From: Chromohalobacter sarecensis
GTDB taxonomy: Bacteria; Pseudomonadota; Gammaproteobacteria; Pseudomonadales; Halomonadaceae
Length of the DNA: 64,000 nucleotides
Direction of reading: 5' to 3'
Assembly (NCBI RefSeq): GCF_023061135.1
Contig: NZ_JAKGAN010000008.1
Span: forward strand, 62,001 to 126,000
The notes under the pieces are model-generated. The model was not told the DNA's origin. It saw only the letters and a list, made by a program, of their open reading frames with translations, and did not search any database. Of the stretch, positions 16,939 through 25,813 are shown one piece after another. Each line of letters starts with the position of its first letter. The first letter of the stretch is position 1. The translations under genes and the position numbers were made by a program.

Positions 16939-16960
16939 TGAACATTGCACGCAATATTCA
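16939..16960. promoter_or_regulatory. Operator-like palindrome shared with the uxaA-type promoter (copy 2)
   Basis: The arms TGAACATTG and GCAATATTCA are identical to copy 1 at 9160-9181; only the three central bases differ. It sits in the tctC promoter region and links the two halves of the locus. Confidence 0.78.
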
Positions 16961-16964
16961 TTTG

Positions 16965-16982
16965 TCTAGACTTTAGTCTAGA
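16965..16982. promoter_or_regulatory. Second palindrome TCTAGACT-TT-AGTCTAGA in the tctC promoter region
   Basis: Perfect 8-bp arms with a 2-base centre, 4 bp from the shared operator and between the iron alcohol dehydrogenase end and tctC. No T-run follows on either strand, so an operator is more likely than a terminator. Confidence 0.5.
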
Positions 16983-17038
16983 GAGTGAGTTAAATCTCCT
17001 ATTTATTCAGTTAGTTAAAAGATTTTCTAAAGCGATCT

Positions 17039-18172
17039 TCATAGCGCCTCCAAGAGCATGCGCTGAAAATCGTCGTGCGACGGGGGGCGCGGGTTAGTGG
17101 CGGTGGAATGGTCCTCCAGTGCCCATTGGGCGACCGGTGCCAGACGTTCCCGCGTGACGCCCATATCGCTCAGGCGCATGGGCAAGCCCAGGTCGATGTT
17201 GAGTTGAGTGAAGGCGTCGGCGACATCCGTACCGGGGGCCAGCCCCATCGAGTCGCGAAGCCGGGCGAACTTGTCGCCGCAATGATCCTGGTTGAAGCGC
17301 AGCACGATAGGCATCAGCAAAGCATTGAGCGTGCCATGATGGAGTTTGAGATCGTGAAAGCCGCCCAGTGCGTGGGAAAGTGAGTGCACTGCACCGAGCC
17401 CTTTCTGGAATGCCAAGGCGCCTTGCGTGGCGGCCATCAACATCTCTCGGCGTGCTTCCAGGTTGCTGCCGTCGCTGACGGCAGTGCGGATATGCCGTGT
17501 GGCGCGTTGCAATCCATCCAGGGCGATAGCGTCGGCGGGCGGATTGAAGCGCGGGCTGAGAAACGTCTCGACGCAATGCGCGATGGCGTCCATGCCGGTG
17601 GCCGCGGTCAAGTGCGGTGGCAACGATAGCGTCAGCAGTGGATCGCAGATCGCCACGTCCGGGATCAAATGCGGCGACAGAAAGCCAAGCTTGCGTTCGT
17701 CGCGCATGCTGATCAGGGCCGCGCGTCCGACCTCGCTACCCGTACCCGCCGTGGTGGGGATGGCCACCAACGGCAATATCTGGCTGCCGATGCGGGCCGC
17801 GCCGCCATCGATTACCGCATATTGCCGCAGCGGCGCCGGATGGCTGGCCAGCAGGGCGACGCCTTTGGCCAGGTCGATGCTCGATCCGCCGCCCAGCGCG
17901 ACGATGCCATCGCAGTCATGCTCGCGGTAATACGCCACGGCCTCCTCGATGGCGATTTCGGTGGGATTGGCCGGCGTGCCGTCGTAGACCGGGGCCGGGC
18001 GTGTACCGCCGATGGCCTCTTGAACGCGCGTGACCAGGCCGCTGGCAGTGAGCCCGGCGTCGGTGACGATCAAGGGCGTGGTGACACCGAGCTGGGCCAA
18101 TTCGTCGGCCAGGTCCTCCAGGGCATCGTCGCCGAAACGTATCTTGGTGAGGTAGTTGATGATCGCACTCAT
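17039..18172 (-). CDS. Iron-containing (group III) alcohol dehydrogenase
   Basis: A 377-residue enzyme starting at 18172 (MSAIINYLTKIRFG), chosen because GGGAG lies 7 bp upstream. NAD-binding GGGSSIDLAKG and IPTTAGTGSEVG are present, as are the metal-binding histidines in GMDAIAHCVE, HSLSHALGG and LHHGTLNALLMP. Family members oxidise small alcohols or reduce aldehydes and maleylacetate. It is on the same strand as tctC but separated by a 172-bp regulatory region, and is divergent from a LysR gene 154 bp away that may control it. It could convert an alcohol precursor of the acid handled by the neighbouring locus. Confidence 0.9.
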   Translation of the reverse strand: MSAIINYLTKIRFGDDALEDLADELAQLGVTTPLIVTDAGLTASGLVTRVQEAIGGTRPAPVYDGTPANPTEIAIEEAVAYYREHDCDGIVALGGGSSIDLAKGVALLASHPAPLRQYAVIDGGAARIGSQILPLVAIPTTAGTGSEVGRAALISMRDERKLGFLSPHLIPDVAICDPLLTLSLPPHLTAATGMDAIAHCVETFLSPRFNPPADAIALDGLQRATRHIRTAVSDGSNLEARREMLMAATQGALAFQKGLGAVHSLSHALGGFHDLKLHHGTLNALLMPIVLRFNQDHCGDKFARLRDSMGLAPGTDVADAFTQLNIDLGLPMRLSDMGVTRERLAPVAQWALEDHSTATNPRPPSHDDFQRMLLEAL

Positions 18173-18264
18173 GCTGCGCTCCCTTTGTGCCCTGGGGCGA
18201 TCAGGGCAGTGATTGTTGTTGAGCAATGCGTGATGTCGTTGCGCTTAGGCTATGGCCGCATTGA

Positions 18265-18300
18265 AATCACAATCCAATCGAAGTTTATGGCATTGTGATT
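18265..18300. promoter_or_regulatory. Inverted repeat AATCACAAT-N18-ATTGTGATT in the LysR/alcohol dehydrogenase gap
   Basis: Perfect 9-bp arms at 18265-18273 and 18292-18300, ending 26 bp before the LysR start and about 90 bp before the divergent dehydrogenase. Candidate site for the LysR protein or another dimeric regulator. Confidence 0.5.
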
Positions 18301-18326
18301 CGCTCAGGTTATCGGAAAGGGCAATC

Positions 18327-19292
18327 ATGACGGCGGACAAGCTTTCACATACACATCTTTGTGCCTGGTTGCGTTTCAAGCATTTGATGTTGCTGACTAC
18401 TTTGGCCGAGAGTCGCAATATGCATGCCACGGCGCGGACCATGCATTTGAGTCAGCCGGCGGCGAGCAAGATGCTGCGTGATTTGGAGGCGTACTTCGGT
18501 TTCGCGCTTTTCGAGCGTTTGCCGCGGGCCATGCAGCCCACTGAGCTGGGCGAGCAGGTCATTCGCCATGCGTGGATCCTGCTCAACGACATGGAACGCC
18601 TGGTGGATGACATCAATGACCTGCGTGAAGGGGGTTATGGTCAGTTGCTGATCGGCGCGATCGCCGCTGCCGCACCGGAGATCCTGCCGGCGGCCATCGC
18701 GCGGCTCAAACGTGATCGGCCGCGTCTTTCGGTAAGTCTGCAGGAGCAGACCAGCGACCGCCTGCTGCGCGAACTGGAGCACAAGCGCCTGGATGTGGTT
18801 ATCGGGCGTTTGACGCATGTCAGCCAGCACAACGTGTTCGACTTCGAGCCGCTACTGGATGAGCCGCTGCGGGTCGTGGTGCGCCGCGAGCACCCGTTGA
18901 CGCGCCTTGATCATGCCCCGGGACTGGACGAACTGAGCCAATGGCCGTGGATACTGCATCCGCTGTCGAGCCCCATGCGGGGCGTGTTCGAATCGGCCCT
19001 GGCGGAAGAGGGTATCGCTACGCCCGCCAATGTGGTCGAAACCACGTCGATTCAGGCGACCCTCCAATTGCTGCAGTCCTCGGACATGCTGGCGGTGTTG
19101 CCACGCTCGGTCATGCGGCGGCCGCTGGCGGGCGGGCAATACGTCGTGCTCGAACGTGTGATCGGCAAGCCGCTGGACTACTACGGCATCATCACACGCC
19201 GTCAGGAGCCGCACTCTGCCGCCGCCGACGAGCTGATCGCGCATCTGCGACAGTTGGCCAGCGAAGCTCAGGGGGTGGAGCTCGATAACTGA
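18327..19292 (+). CDS. LysR-family regulator (GbpR-like)
   Basis: A 321-residue LysR protein. The start at 18327 has AAAGGG upstream. Residues about 15-75 hold the winged helix (MHATARTMHLSQPAASKMLRDLE, core HLSQPAASKMLRDLE). The remainder is the type-2 periplasmic-fold effector domain. The opening LCAWLRFKHLMLLTTLAESRN resembles the GbpR/PcaQ branch, which controls sugar or aromatic acid uptake and use. It is divergent from the iron alcohol dehydrogenase and is the likely regulator of that gene. Intact. Confidence 0.88.
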   Translation: MTADKLSHTHLCAWLRFKHLMLLTTLAESRNMHATARTMHLSQPAASKMLRDLEAYFGFALFERLPRAMQPTELGEQVIRHAWILLNDMERLVDDINDLREGGYGQLLIGAIAAAAPEILPAAIARLKRDRPRLSVSLQEQTSDRLLRELEHKRLDVVIGRLTHVSQHNVFDFEPLLDEPLRVVVRREHPLTRLDHAPGLDELSQWPWILHPLSSPMRGVFESALAEEGIATPANVVETTSIQATLQLLQSSDMLAVLPRSVMRRPLAGGQYVVLERVIGKPLDYYGIITRRQEPHSAAADELIAHLRQLASEAQGVELDN

Positions 19293-19388
19293 ATGCAGGC
19301 GTGTTACCAGACGCTCGAGTGAGCCTGAACCACGGGGCTATCGCTGGTATCCTTAGTGATATTCTTCTTCGAAAGACAACGGGATTCC

Positions 19389-19862
19389 ATGGCCTCGCTT
19401 TCCTTGTTCCTTTCCATATTGATTTCTGCGGTGGCGCTGACAGCCGCCTTTACCATGCTGGTCTATCGCTGGATGGGGCGGCGTGCGTCGTCTTCCGATA
19501 AGCCACAGGGCAAGTCACGCAGCAAGTCACATAGCAAGAGCGCACCCAAGCGTGCCAATGCCGCTTCGCGCAAAGGTGCCTCGCGGGCCGGTGCGAAAAC
19601 GCAGAAGCAGCCGGCTTCCCGTCCTCAGTTGTCGTTCCCACGCTTGCCGACATGGCTGCGTGCCAGCCTGCCATTGGGAATGATGCTGACGCTGATTGCG
19701 GCCGTGGGCCAACTGGCCCTGCAGGGCATGCACAATGCGCATCAGGTGGTTGCCAACGATCCGCGCTTGTTGTCGCTGGAAAACGTGCTCGACGGTCTTT
19801 CGTTGCTCGCCCTGGTGCTCTTGTTCGTGGGTATTCTCGCCTGGCTTGCGCCTCGTCAATGA
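19389..19862 (+). CDS. Uncharacterised membrane protein with a basic Ser/Lys-rich segment
   Basis: A 157-residue protein from ATG 19389; a GTG at 19356 in frame is an alternative start. An N-terminal membrane helix (about 3-25) is followed by a low-complexity stretch rich in Ser, Lys and Arg (about 35-80), then two hydrophobic segments (about 93-112 and 130-152). No family recognised. The basic stretch would lie in the cytoplasm by the positive-inside rule. It lies between the LysR gene and the polysaccharide genes, with no clear partner. Confidence 0.65.
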   Translation: MASLSLFLSILISAVALTAAFTMLVYRWMGRRASSSDKPQGKSRSKSHSKSAPKRANAASRKGASRAGAKTQKQPASRPQLSFPRLPTWLRASLPLGMMLTLIAAVGQLALQGMHNAHQVVANDPRLLSLENVLDGLSLLALVLLFVGILAWLAPRQ

Positions 19863-19937
19863 AGTGCGGTGCATGGATCGGCCCGTCCCCAGCGCCATGC
19901 TATAGTGCGCGCCATCACAGGAGAGACCGGTAACCCC

Positions 19938-20939
19938 ATGAATATTCTGATTACGGGCATGGCCGGGTTCATCGGTCATGCCGTGGCCAAGCGCCTGGCA
20001 ACCGATGGCCACACTATCGTCGGCATCGATAATCTCAACGATTACTACGACGTGGCGCTCAAGCAGGCGCGCCTCGACGATCTGGCTGCATTGCCCAATG
20101 TGCGCTTCGCGCGCATCGATCTCGCCGATCAGGCGGCCATGCAAGCGTTGTTCGCCGGCGAGCGCTTCGATCGCGTCATCCACCTCGCCGCGCAGGCCGG
20201 GGTGCGCTATTCGCTCGACAATCCGCATGTCTACGCGCAGTCCAATCTCGTCGGTCATCTCAATGTGCTGGAAGGCTGTCGCCAGCAGCAGGTGCCGCAT
20301 CTGGTCTATGCCTCATCGAGCTCGGTATACGGTCAGAATGCGCATGTACCGTTCTCGACCGCCGATGCCGTGGATCATCCCATCAGCCTCTACGCCGCGA
20401 CCAAGAAGTCCAACGAGCTGATGACGCATAGCTACGCGCACTTGTATGGGATCCCGACCACGGGGCTGCGCTTCTTCACCGTCTATGGCCCGTGGGGACG
20501 CCCGGACATGGCGATGTTCAAGTTCACCCGGGCGATTCTTGCCGGCGAGCCGCTGCCGATCTTCAATCACGGCGAGCTGTCGCGGGACTTCACCTATATT
20601 GACGATATCGTCGAGGGCGTGGTGCGTATCCAGGATGTGATTCCCCAGGGCGATCCCCAGCGGCAAGCGACGGCGCCGGATCAAAGTACCGCACCGTTCG
20701 CACTCTACAATATCGGCCACGGCAGCCCCGTGGCATTGATGGATTTCGTGCGCGCCCTGGAGCGCGTGACCGGGCGTACCGCGCAATGCGATTATCAGCC
20801 CATGCAGCCGGGCGATGTGCCGCGTACCTGGGCCGATACCGAGGCGCTTTTCGAGGCGGTCGGTTACCGTCCCACGATCGAGGTCGAGGAGGGCGTGGCC
20901 CGCTTCGTCGACTGGTACCGCGCGTTCTATCAAGTTTGA
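19938..20939 (+). CDS. UDP-glucuronate 4-epimerase (extended SDR)
   Basis: A 333-residue NAD-dependent epimerase starting at MNILITGMAGFIG. Motifs are the nucleotide loop TGMAGFIG, HLAAQAGVRYSLDNP (the 'AGVRYS' signature of UDP-GlcA epimerases), the SSSSVYG strand, Y-x3-K in YAATKKS, and RFFTVYGPWGRPDMA. It converts UDP-glucuronate to UDP-galacturonate for LPS or capsule synthesis. The next gene, ugd, makes UDP-glucuronate, so the two form a short pathway, 63 bp apart on one strand. The signature strongly separates it from UDP-glucose 4-epimerase. Confidence 0.92.
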   Translation: MNILITGMAGFIGHAVAKRLATDGHTIVGIDNLNDYYDVALKQARLDDLAALPNVRFARIDLADQAAMQALFAGERFDRVIHLAAQAGVRYSLDNPHVYAQSNLVGHLNVLEGCRQQQVPHLVYASSSSVYGQNAHVPFSTADAVDHPISLYAATKKSNELMTHSYAHLYGIPTTGLRFFTVYGPWGRPDMAMFKFTRAILAGEPLPIFNHGELSRDFTYIDDIVEGVVRIQDVIPQGDPQRQATAPDQSTAPFALYNIGHGSPVALMDFVRALERVTGRTAQCDYQPMQPGDVPRTWADTEALFEAVGYRPTIEVEEGVARFVDWYRAFYQV

Positions 20940-21002
20940 TGCCCGCTCGGGTTTGGCGCCTACGCTTTTTTTGACGACATGACACGTAAAGGACGACATA
21001 CG

Positions 21003-22343
21003 ATGAGAATCAGCATCTTCGGCACGGGGTACGTAGGCTTGGTCACCGGGACCTGCCTGGCGGATGTGGGGCACGATGTCATGTGCATGGATGTCGACGC
21101 CGACAAGATCGCACGCCTCGAGCGTGGCGAGATTCCCATTTACGAGCCAGGGCTCGACGCCATGGTACGTCGCAATGTCGAAGAAGGGCGTCTGCGTTTC
21201 ACTACCGATGCGGCGTTCGCCGTCGATTTCGCACCATTGCAGTTCATCGCCGTGGGCACGCCGCCGGACGAAGATGGCAGCGCCGATCTACAGTACGTCC
21301 TCGCCGTGGCGCGCAGCATCGGCCAGCACATGGGCGACGACAAGGTCGTCGTCGACAAGTCGACCGTTCCGGTGGGGACGGCAGACAAGGTGCGCGATGC
21401 CGTCCAGGGCGAGCTTGACGCCCGGGGCTCTTCGCTGACCGTCGATGTCTGCTCCAATCCTGAATTCCTCAAGGAAGGCGCCGCCATCGAGGACTTCACC
21501 CACGGCGCACGGATCATCATTGGCACCGATGCCGAGCGCGTGCGCGAGACGATGCGTGAGTGCTACGGTCCCTATAACCGTCACCATGAAAAGCTGATGT
21601 TCATGGATATCCGTAGCGCCGAACTGACCAAGTACGCCGCCAACGCGATGCTGGCCACCAAGATCAGCTTCATGAACGAGATCGCCAATATGGCCGAACG
21701 CCTGGGGGCGGATATCGAACAGATTCGTCGCGGCATTGGCAGCGATCCGCGCATCGGCTACCACTTCATCTATCCCGGTTGTGGCTACGGTGGTTCCTGC
21801 TTTCCCAAGGATGTGCAGGCGCTGGCACGCACCGCCGGCGAAATCGGCTATCACGCCGAGTTGCTCGAAGCCGTCGAGGGCGTCAACCAGCGTCAGAAAG
21901 CCACGCTGTTTACCAAGCTTGCTCAGGCATTCGATGGCGATCTCAGCGGCAAGACGATTGCCGTGTGGGGGCTGGCCTTCAAGCCGAATACTGATGACAT
22001 GCGCGAGGCGCCCAGTCGTGCCTTGATGGAAGCGTTGTGGGCCGCAGGGGCACGCGTGCAAGCCTTCGACCCGGAAGCCATGGGTGAGTGTCGGCGGATT
22101 TACGGCCAGCGCGACGACCTCGCCTTGGTCGAGAATCGTGAGCAGGCCGTGGCAGGTGCCGATGCCCTGGTGATCTGCACCGAGTGGAAGGCGTTTCGCA
22201 GCATCGACTTCGCCTGGCTCAAGCAGACGCTGCGCATGCCGGTGGTGGTCGATGGGCGCAACCTGTTCGACCCGCAGGCGGTCAAGCGCGCGGGCTTGCT
22301 GTACTTCGCCGTGGGCCGGGGCGATTCATTGCAGTCGGCGTGA
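21003..22343 (+). CDS. ugd: UDP-glucose 6-dehydrogenase
   Basis: A 446-residue enzyme starting at [12 protein letters not shown] with AAAGGACG upstream. It has the N-terminal NAD fold ([12 protein letters not shown]), [28 protein letters not shown], the active-site cysteine in [12 protein letters not shown], and the C-terminal UDP-binding domain ([17 protein letters not shown]). It oxidises UDP-glucose twice to UDP-glucuronate, the substrate of the upstream epimerase. A strong bidirectional terminator follows. Confidence 0.96.
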   Translation: MRISIFGTGYVGLVTGTCLADVGHDVMCMDVDADKIARLERGEIPIYEPGLDAMVRRNVEEGRLRFTTDAAFAVDFAPLQFIAVGTPPDEDGSADLQYVLAVARSIGQHMGDDKVVVDKSTVPVGTADKVRDAVQGELDARGSSLTVDVCSNPEFLKEGAAIEDFTHGARIIIGTDAERVRETMRECYGPYNRHHEKLMFMDIRSAELTKYAANAMLATKISFMNEIANMAERLGADIEQIRRGIGSDPRIGYHFIYPGCGYGGSCFPKDVQALARTAGEIGYHAELLEAVEGVNQRQKATLFTKLAQAFDGDLSGKTIAVWGLAFKPNTDDMREAPSRALMEALWAAGARVQAFDPEAMGECRRIYGQRDDLALVENREQAVAGADALVICTEWKAFRSIDFAWLKQTLRMPVVVDGRNLFDPQAVKRAGLLYFAVGRGDSLQSA

Positions 22344-22380
22344 ATCGGACCAGCGGAATATACGAGTCAGTTGGATATGC

Positions 22381-22407
22381 AAACGGCGCCTCGCGGGGCG
22401 CCGTTTT
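22381..22407. terminator. Bidirectional rho-independent terminator
   Basis: A 10-bp perfect stem (AAACGGCGCC with GGCGCCGTTT) around a 6-base loop, ending in a T-run. It lies between the convergent ugd and glycosyltransferase genes. Confidence 0.9.
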
Positions 22408-22442
22408 ACGTGGCTGTGTTTGTCTCATTCGAAGCGAGTCGA

Positions 22443-23519
22443 TTACTCCGCCAAGGCTTCGAACTGCGGTAGCACGGTTTCCTTCAGAAACGGGCGGTAA
22501 TGCGCCTCGGTCACGCGGACTGGATGGGCGTCCATGCGCGCGATGGCGTCGGCCAGCGCCGTTTCGTCCTCGCGCGGGACCAGGAAGTCGGCGAGTTCCC
22601 CCGAGAGGATTTCACGCGGGCCGGAGGGGCAGTCGACACTGACCACCGGGGTGTCGAGCAGCAGCGATTCGATCAGTGCACGTGGCAGGCCTTCCGCGTC
22701 CGAGGTGAGGATCAAGGCCTTGGCGTGGCGAATGAAGGGGTAGGGGTTGGTCTGGTAGCCGGGCAGGAGGACGCGTTCGGTGAGGCCCATGTCCTCGATC
22801 ATGGCGCGTAGCCTGGCTTCTTCATCGCCCTTGCCTTTCCCCAGCAGCATCAGTGGTGTGGTGACGCCACTGGCTTTGTAGGCGCGCAGCAGCCGATCAT
22901 GGCGCTTGCGCGGCTCGAAAGTGCCGACGTTGATCAAATACTCGCCCCCGGGAATAGCCGCTGGCTCCTCGGCCATGCGCAGGAAGGGGGCACGCTCGTA
23001 AGGGTTGTAGATGGCGCGAATCTCAGCGGGCTGGAGCCCGATGACCTCGAGCAGGTTGTCCTTGACGCCTTGGGAGACGGCGACGATGTTGCGCCCGTTA
23101 TAGAAGCGATGCACCTTGGCAAAGGCCTTTGCGCGCTTGTTGGGATCGCTGAATTTCGCCGAGATATCGCTCTTGATCCAGAACCACAGGTTGGGAAATG
23201 TCAGATGACGGGTGATCTTGTCGCAGGAGCAAGACAGCACGACATCCGGAGCAAAGGCGCTTAATGCGCGTGCGATACGCGCGGCTTGCCATCTTTCCAT
23301 CCATACGGTGGAAAATAGCTTGCTGAAGCGATTGATGACCCCGAGATTCTCGATCTCCAATCCTTCCGGAAGGCGGTGTTCGATCTTGTCGCGCAGGATG
23401 AATACCTTGACGACATGGCCGCGTTGACGAAGGCCGTCGGCGGTGTAAAGCAGCGATTTCTCCGCGCCGCCGCCGTATAGATCGGCAATGACGAAGGCAA
23501 AGCGTTTGGGCGTTGGCAT
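22443..23519 (-). CDS. Glycosyltransferase family 4
   Basis: A 358-residue GT-B glycosyltransferase. The N-terminal acceptor domain begins FAFVIADLYGGGAEKSLL. The C-terminal donor domain has NVGTFEPRKRHDRLLRAY and the E-x7-E-type motif SDAEGLPRALIESLLLDTPVV, SVDCPSGPREIL, as in GT4 enzymes. Retaining transfer from a nucleotide sugar to LPS core or a similar acceptor is expected at the cytoplasmic face. The LPS-kinase-like gene follows upstream on the same strand (28-bp gap), which supports an LPS-core role. Donor sugar not predictable. Confidence 0.9.
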   Translation of the reverse strand: MPTPKRFAFVIADLYGGGAEKSLLYTADGLRQRGHVVKVFILRDKIEHRLPEGLEIENLGVINRFSKLFSTVWMERWQAARIARALSAFAPDVVLSCSCDKITRHLTFPNLWFWIKSDISAKFSDPNKRAKAFAKVHRFYNGRNIVAVSQGVKDNLLEVIGLQPAEIRAIYNPYERAPFLRMAEEPAAIPGGEYLINVGTFEPRKRHDRLLRAYKASGVTTPLMLLGKGKGDEEARLRAMIEDMGLTERVLLPGYQTNPYPFIRHAKALILTSDAEGLPRALIESLLLDTPVVSVDCPSGPREILSGELADFLVPREDETALADAIARMDAHPVRVTEAHYRPFLKETVLPQFEALAE

Positions 23520-23547
23520 GAATATCTTCCCTGGTACGTGCTAATCC

Positions 23548-24252
23548 CTATAGCGCGAGTTGGCGAATCAGATACGCTTCGGCGAATGCCCGATAACGCT
23601 CGCCTTGCAATTTCGTGGGGCTGAGCATGGCAATAATGGTGTTACGACGCTGTTCGGCATCTTGCGGAAGGCGTTTGACGTGGGTGTCGATCCAGACGAT
23701 CTCGCCTGCATTATTGAGCAGCAAGTTGCCATAATGAAAGTCGCGATGGTAGTAGCCGTGACGGATCAAGGCCACGGCGTCGTCACACACGCGACGTAGA
23801 AACACGAGGCGTGCCTCTTCGTCCTGGCGGCGAAAGTAATCCGCGCCGGACTCGCCCCGGTCGAGATACTCCATGGCGAGCAGCGACCCCAGCGGATTGA
23901 AGGGGTTGAGCGCGACGCCGACGCCGCGACATTCGATGGCGCGCAGCCCGGCTTGGCGAATGCAGGCATTGGCTCGCCATTCCTTGAGAGCATCGAAACC
24001 GCCCAGCAGGCGTTTCTCCAGGATGTCGCGAATCCACCATTTGAAGGGCTCGCGTTGCGCCGTGTACTTGTCGGCCACCAGCTTGAACAGCGTATTCGAC
24101 GTCGCATCGAGAAAGAAGCAACTGCTGCCCACTGCTTCCATTTGCTGTGTCGTGCCGGGTTGCGACAGCGCGAGGCGGGAAGTGAACGCAAAGCGTGTGC
24201 GCATGTAATACCAGCGCGCAACACCATTGAGCGAGACACGATACAACGGCAT
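23548..24252 (-). CDS. Lipopolysaccharide core kinase-like protein (Kdo/WaaP family)
   Basis: A 234-residue protein with start at 24252 (MPLYRVSLNGVARWYY); AGGCGGA lies about 10 bp upstream. The frame stays open further upstream but the family begins here. The kinase catalytic loop HRDFHYGNLLLN and the metal-binding VWIDTH (the DFG equivalent) are clear, and LFKLVADKYT lies where the ATP lysine is expected. Members phosphorylate Kdo or heptose in the LPS inner core. It is transcribed with the GT4 gene. The protein looks intact for the small Kdo-kinase branch. Confidence 0.82.
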   Translation of the reverse strand: MPLYRVSLNGVARWYYMRTRFAFTSRLALSQPGTTQQMEAVGSSCFFLDATSNTLFKLVADKYTAQREPFKWWIRDILEKRLLGGFDALKEWRANACIRQAGLRAIECRGVGVALNPFNPLGSLLAMEYLDRGESGADYFRRQDEEARLVFLRRVCDDAVALIRHGYYHRDFHYGNLLLNNAGEIVWIDTHVKRLPQDAEQRRNTIIAMLSPTKLQGERYRAFAEAYLIRQLAL

Positions 24253-24400
24253 GAGTGGCGATCCGCCTCGTCCGGGAAACAAGGCGCTAATCCTCGGGAA
24301 GCGGGGGGAGGTTGTCAAGACGAGGTCATGACAGGGCTGGCGCCTATCGTGTCGGCTGGTTACCGTACGCTTAGTGATATGCCTTGATGAGGACGATGCC

Positions 24401-25813
24401 ATGCTGACGCCCGTGATTCTCGCTGGCGGTAATGGAACCCGCCTGTGGCCGCTGTCGCGTCGCGATACGCCCAAGCAATTCCTGGCGCTGCTGGGCGAGC
24501 AGAGCCTGCTGCAAGCCACGCTTTTGCGCCTGGAAGGGCTCGAGGTGGCACGTTCCATCGTCGTCTGCGCGGACGCCCATCGCTTTCTGGTCGCCGAGCA
24601 GTTGCGTGAGATCGGCTGCGAGGCGGATATCGTGCTTGAGCCGGAAGGGCGCGACACTGCGCCGGCGATTGCCCTGGCGGCGCTATGCCAGCAGACGCGC
24701 CAAGACAGTGCGGGCCGTGACGCGCCCATGCTGGTATTGCCTTCCGATCATCATCTCGAAGACGTGGCGGTTTTCCACGAAGCATTGCAGACGGCGCTGC
24801 CGACGGCGGGGCGAGGTGACTTGGTGACGTTCGGCATCGTGCCGACGCGAGCGGAAACCGGCTATGGCTATCTGGAGGTCGCCGACGTCACGACGGGGTT
24901 GCAGCCGCTTGTACGCTTCGTGGAAAAACCGGATGCCATCCGCGCACGCGAATTTGCCAATGACGGCCAGCATCTCTGGAATAGCGGCATGTTTCTGTTG
25001 CGTGGGGATCGCTATCTGGAAGAGCTGAGACATTGGCGGCCCGCCATGCATGCCTCAGTAGAAAAGGCCTGGGCCGGGCGCGGGACAGATCTCGATTTTC
25101 TACGCCCGCAGGCGGATGCATTCGCCGAATGCGACGCCGAATCCATCGACTACGCCGTCATGGAACAGACCCGCGTCGGGGTCGTCGTTCCTCTGACGGC
25201 GGGATGGTCGGATGTCGGCTCCTACCAGGCGCTATGGGATGTCGCCTCGAAAGACGATGACGGCAATCTGTTGCGCGGTGACGTCATCGCGGAGGATACG
25301 CAAGACGCCTGGATACAGTCGCAGTCACGTTTGGTGGCGGCGCTCGGCATCTCGGATCTCGTGGTCGTTGAAACCGCCGACGCCGTGTTGGTGGCAGATC
25401 GTCACCGCGTTCAGGAGGTCAAGACGCTGGTCGCGCGTCTGCAATCGCTCGGGCGTCAGGAGGGCATCGCTCATCGGCGTGCCTACCGCCCGTGGGGCAG
25501 TTACGAATGCGTCGAGCAGGGCGCACGCTTTCAGGTCAAGCATATTCGTGTACGCCCCGGTGCCCGCCTGTCGCTGCAACGCCATCATCATCGCGCCGAG
25601 CACTGGATCGTGGTCTCGGGCACGGCGCGTGTCACCCGGGGAGACGAGACCTTCCTGTTGGGTGAGAACCAATCCACGTACATCCCGCTGGGCACCCCCC
25701 ATCGTCTGGAAAACCCTGGTCGCATCGAACTCGAACTCATCGAGGTGCAAAGCGGCGCGTATCTTGGCGAGGACGATATCGTGCGCCTTGATGATGACTA
25801 CCGGCGTGGCTGA
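24401..25813 (+). CDS. manC: Mannose-1-phosphate guanylyltransferase / mannose-6-phosphate isomerase
   Basis: A 470-residue bifunctional protein beginning MLTPVILAGGNGTRLWPLSR, with GAGGA 9 bp upstream. The nucleotidyltransferase domain has the GGNGTRLWPLSR signature, LPSDHHLED, the sugar-binding FVEKPDA and NSGMFL. The C-terminal cupin isomerase domain carries QRHHHRAEHWIVVSGTARV. It makes GDP-mannose for surface polysaccharide. It is divergent from the LPS-kinase-like gene and ends 16 bp inside the convergent kinase gene at 25798. Confidence 0.95.
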   Translation: MLTPVILAGGNGTRLWPLSRRDTPKQFLALLGEQSLLQATLLRLEGLEVARSIVVCADAHRFLVAEQLREIGCEADIVLEPEGRDTAPAIALAALCQQTRQDSAGRDAPMLVLPSDHHLEDVAVFHEALQTALPTAGRGDLVTFGIVPTRAETGYGYLEVADVTTGLQPLVRFVEKPDAIRAREFANDGQHLWNSGMFLLRGDRYLEELRHWRPAMHASVEKAWAGRGTDLDFLRPQADAFAECDAESIDYAVMEQTRVGVVVPLTAGWSDVGSYQALWDVASKDDDGNLLRGDVIAEDTQDAWIQSQSRLVAALGISDLVVVETADAVLVADRHRVQEVKTLVARLQSLGRQEGIAHRRAYRPWGSYECVEQGARFQVKHIRVRPGARLSLQRHHHRAEHWIVVSGTARVTRGDETFLLGENQSTYIPLGTPHRLENPGRIELELIEVQSGAYLGEDDIVRLDDDYRRG

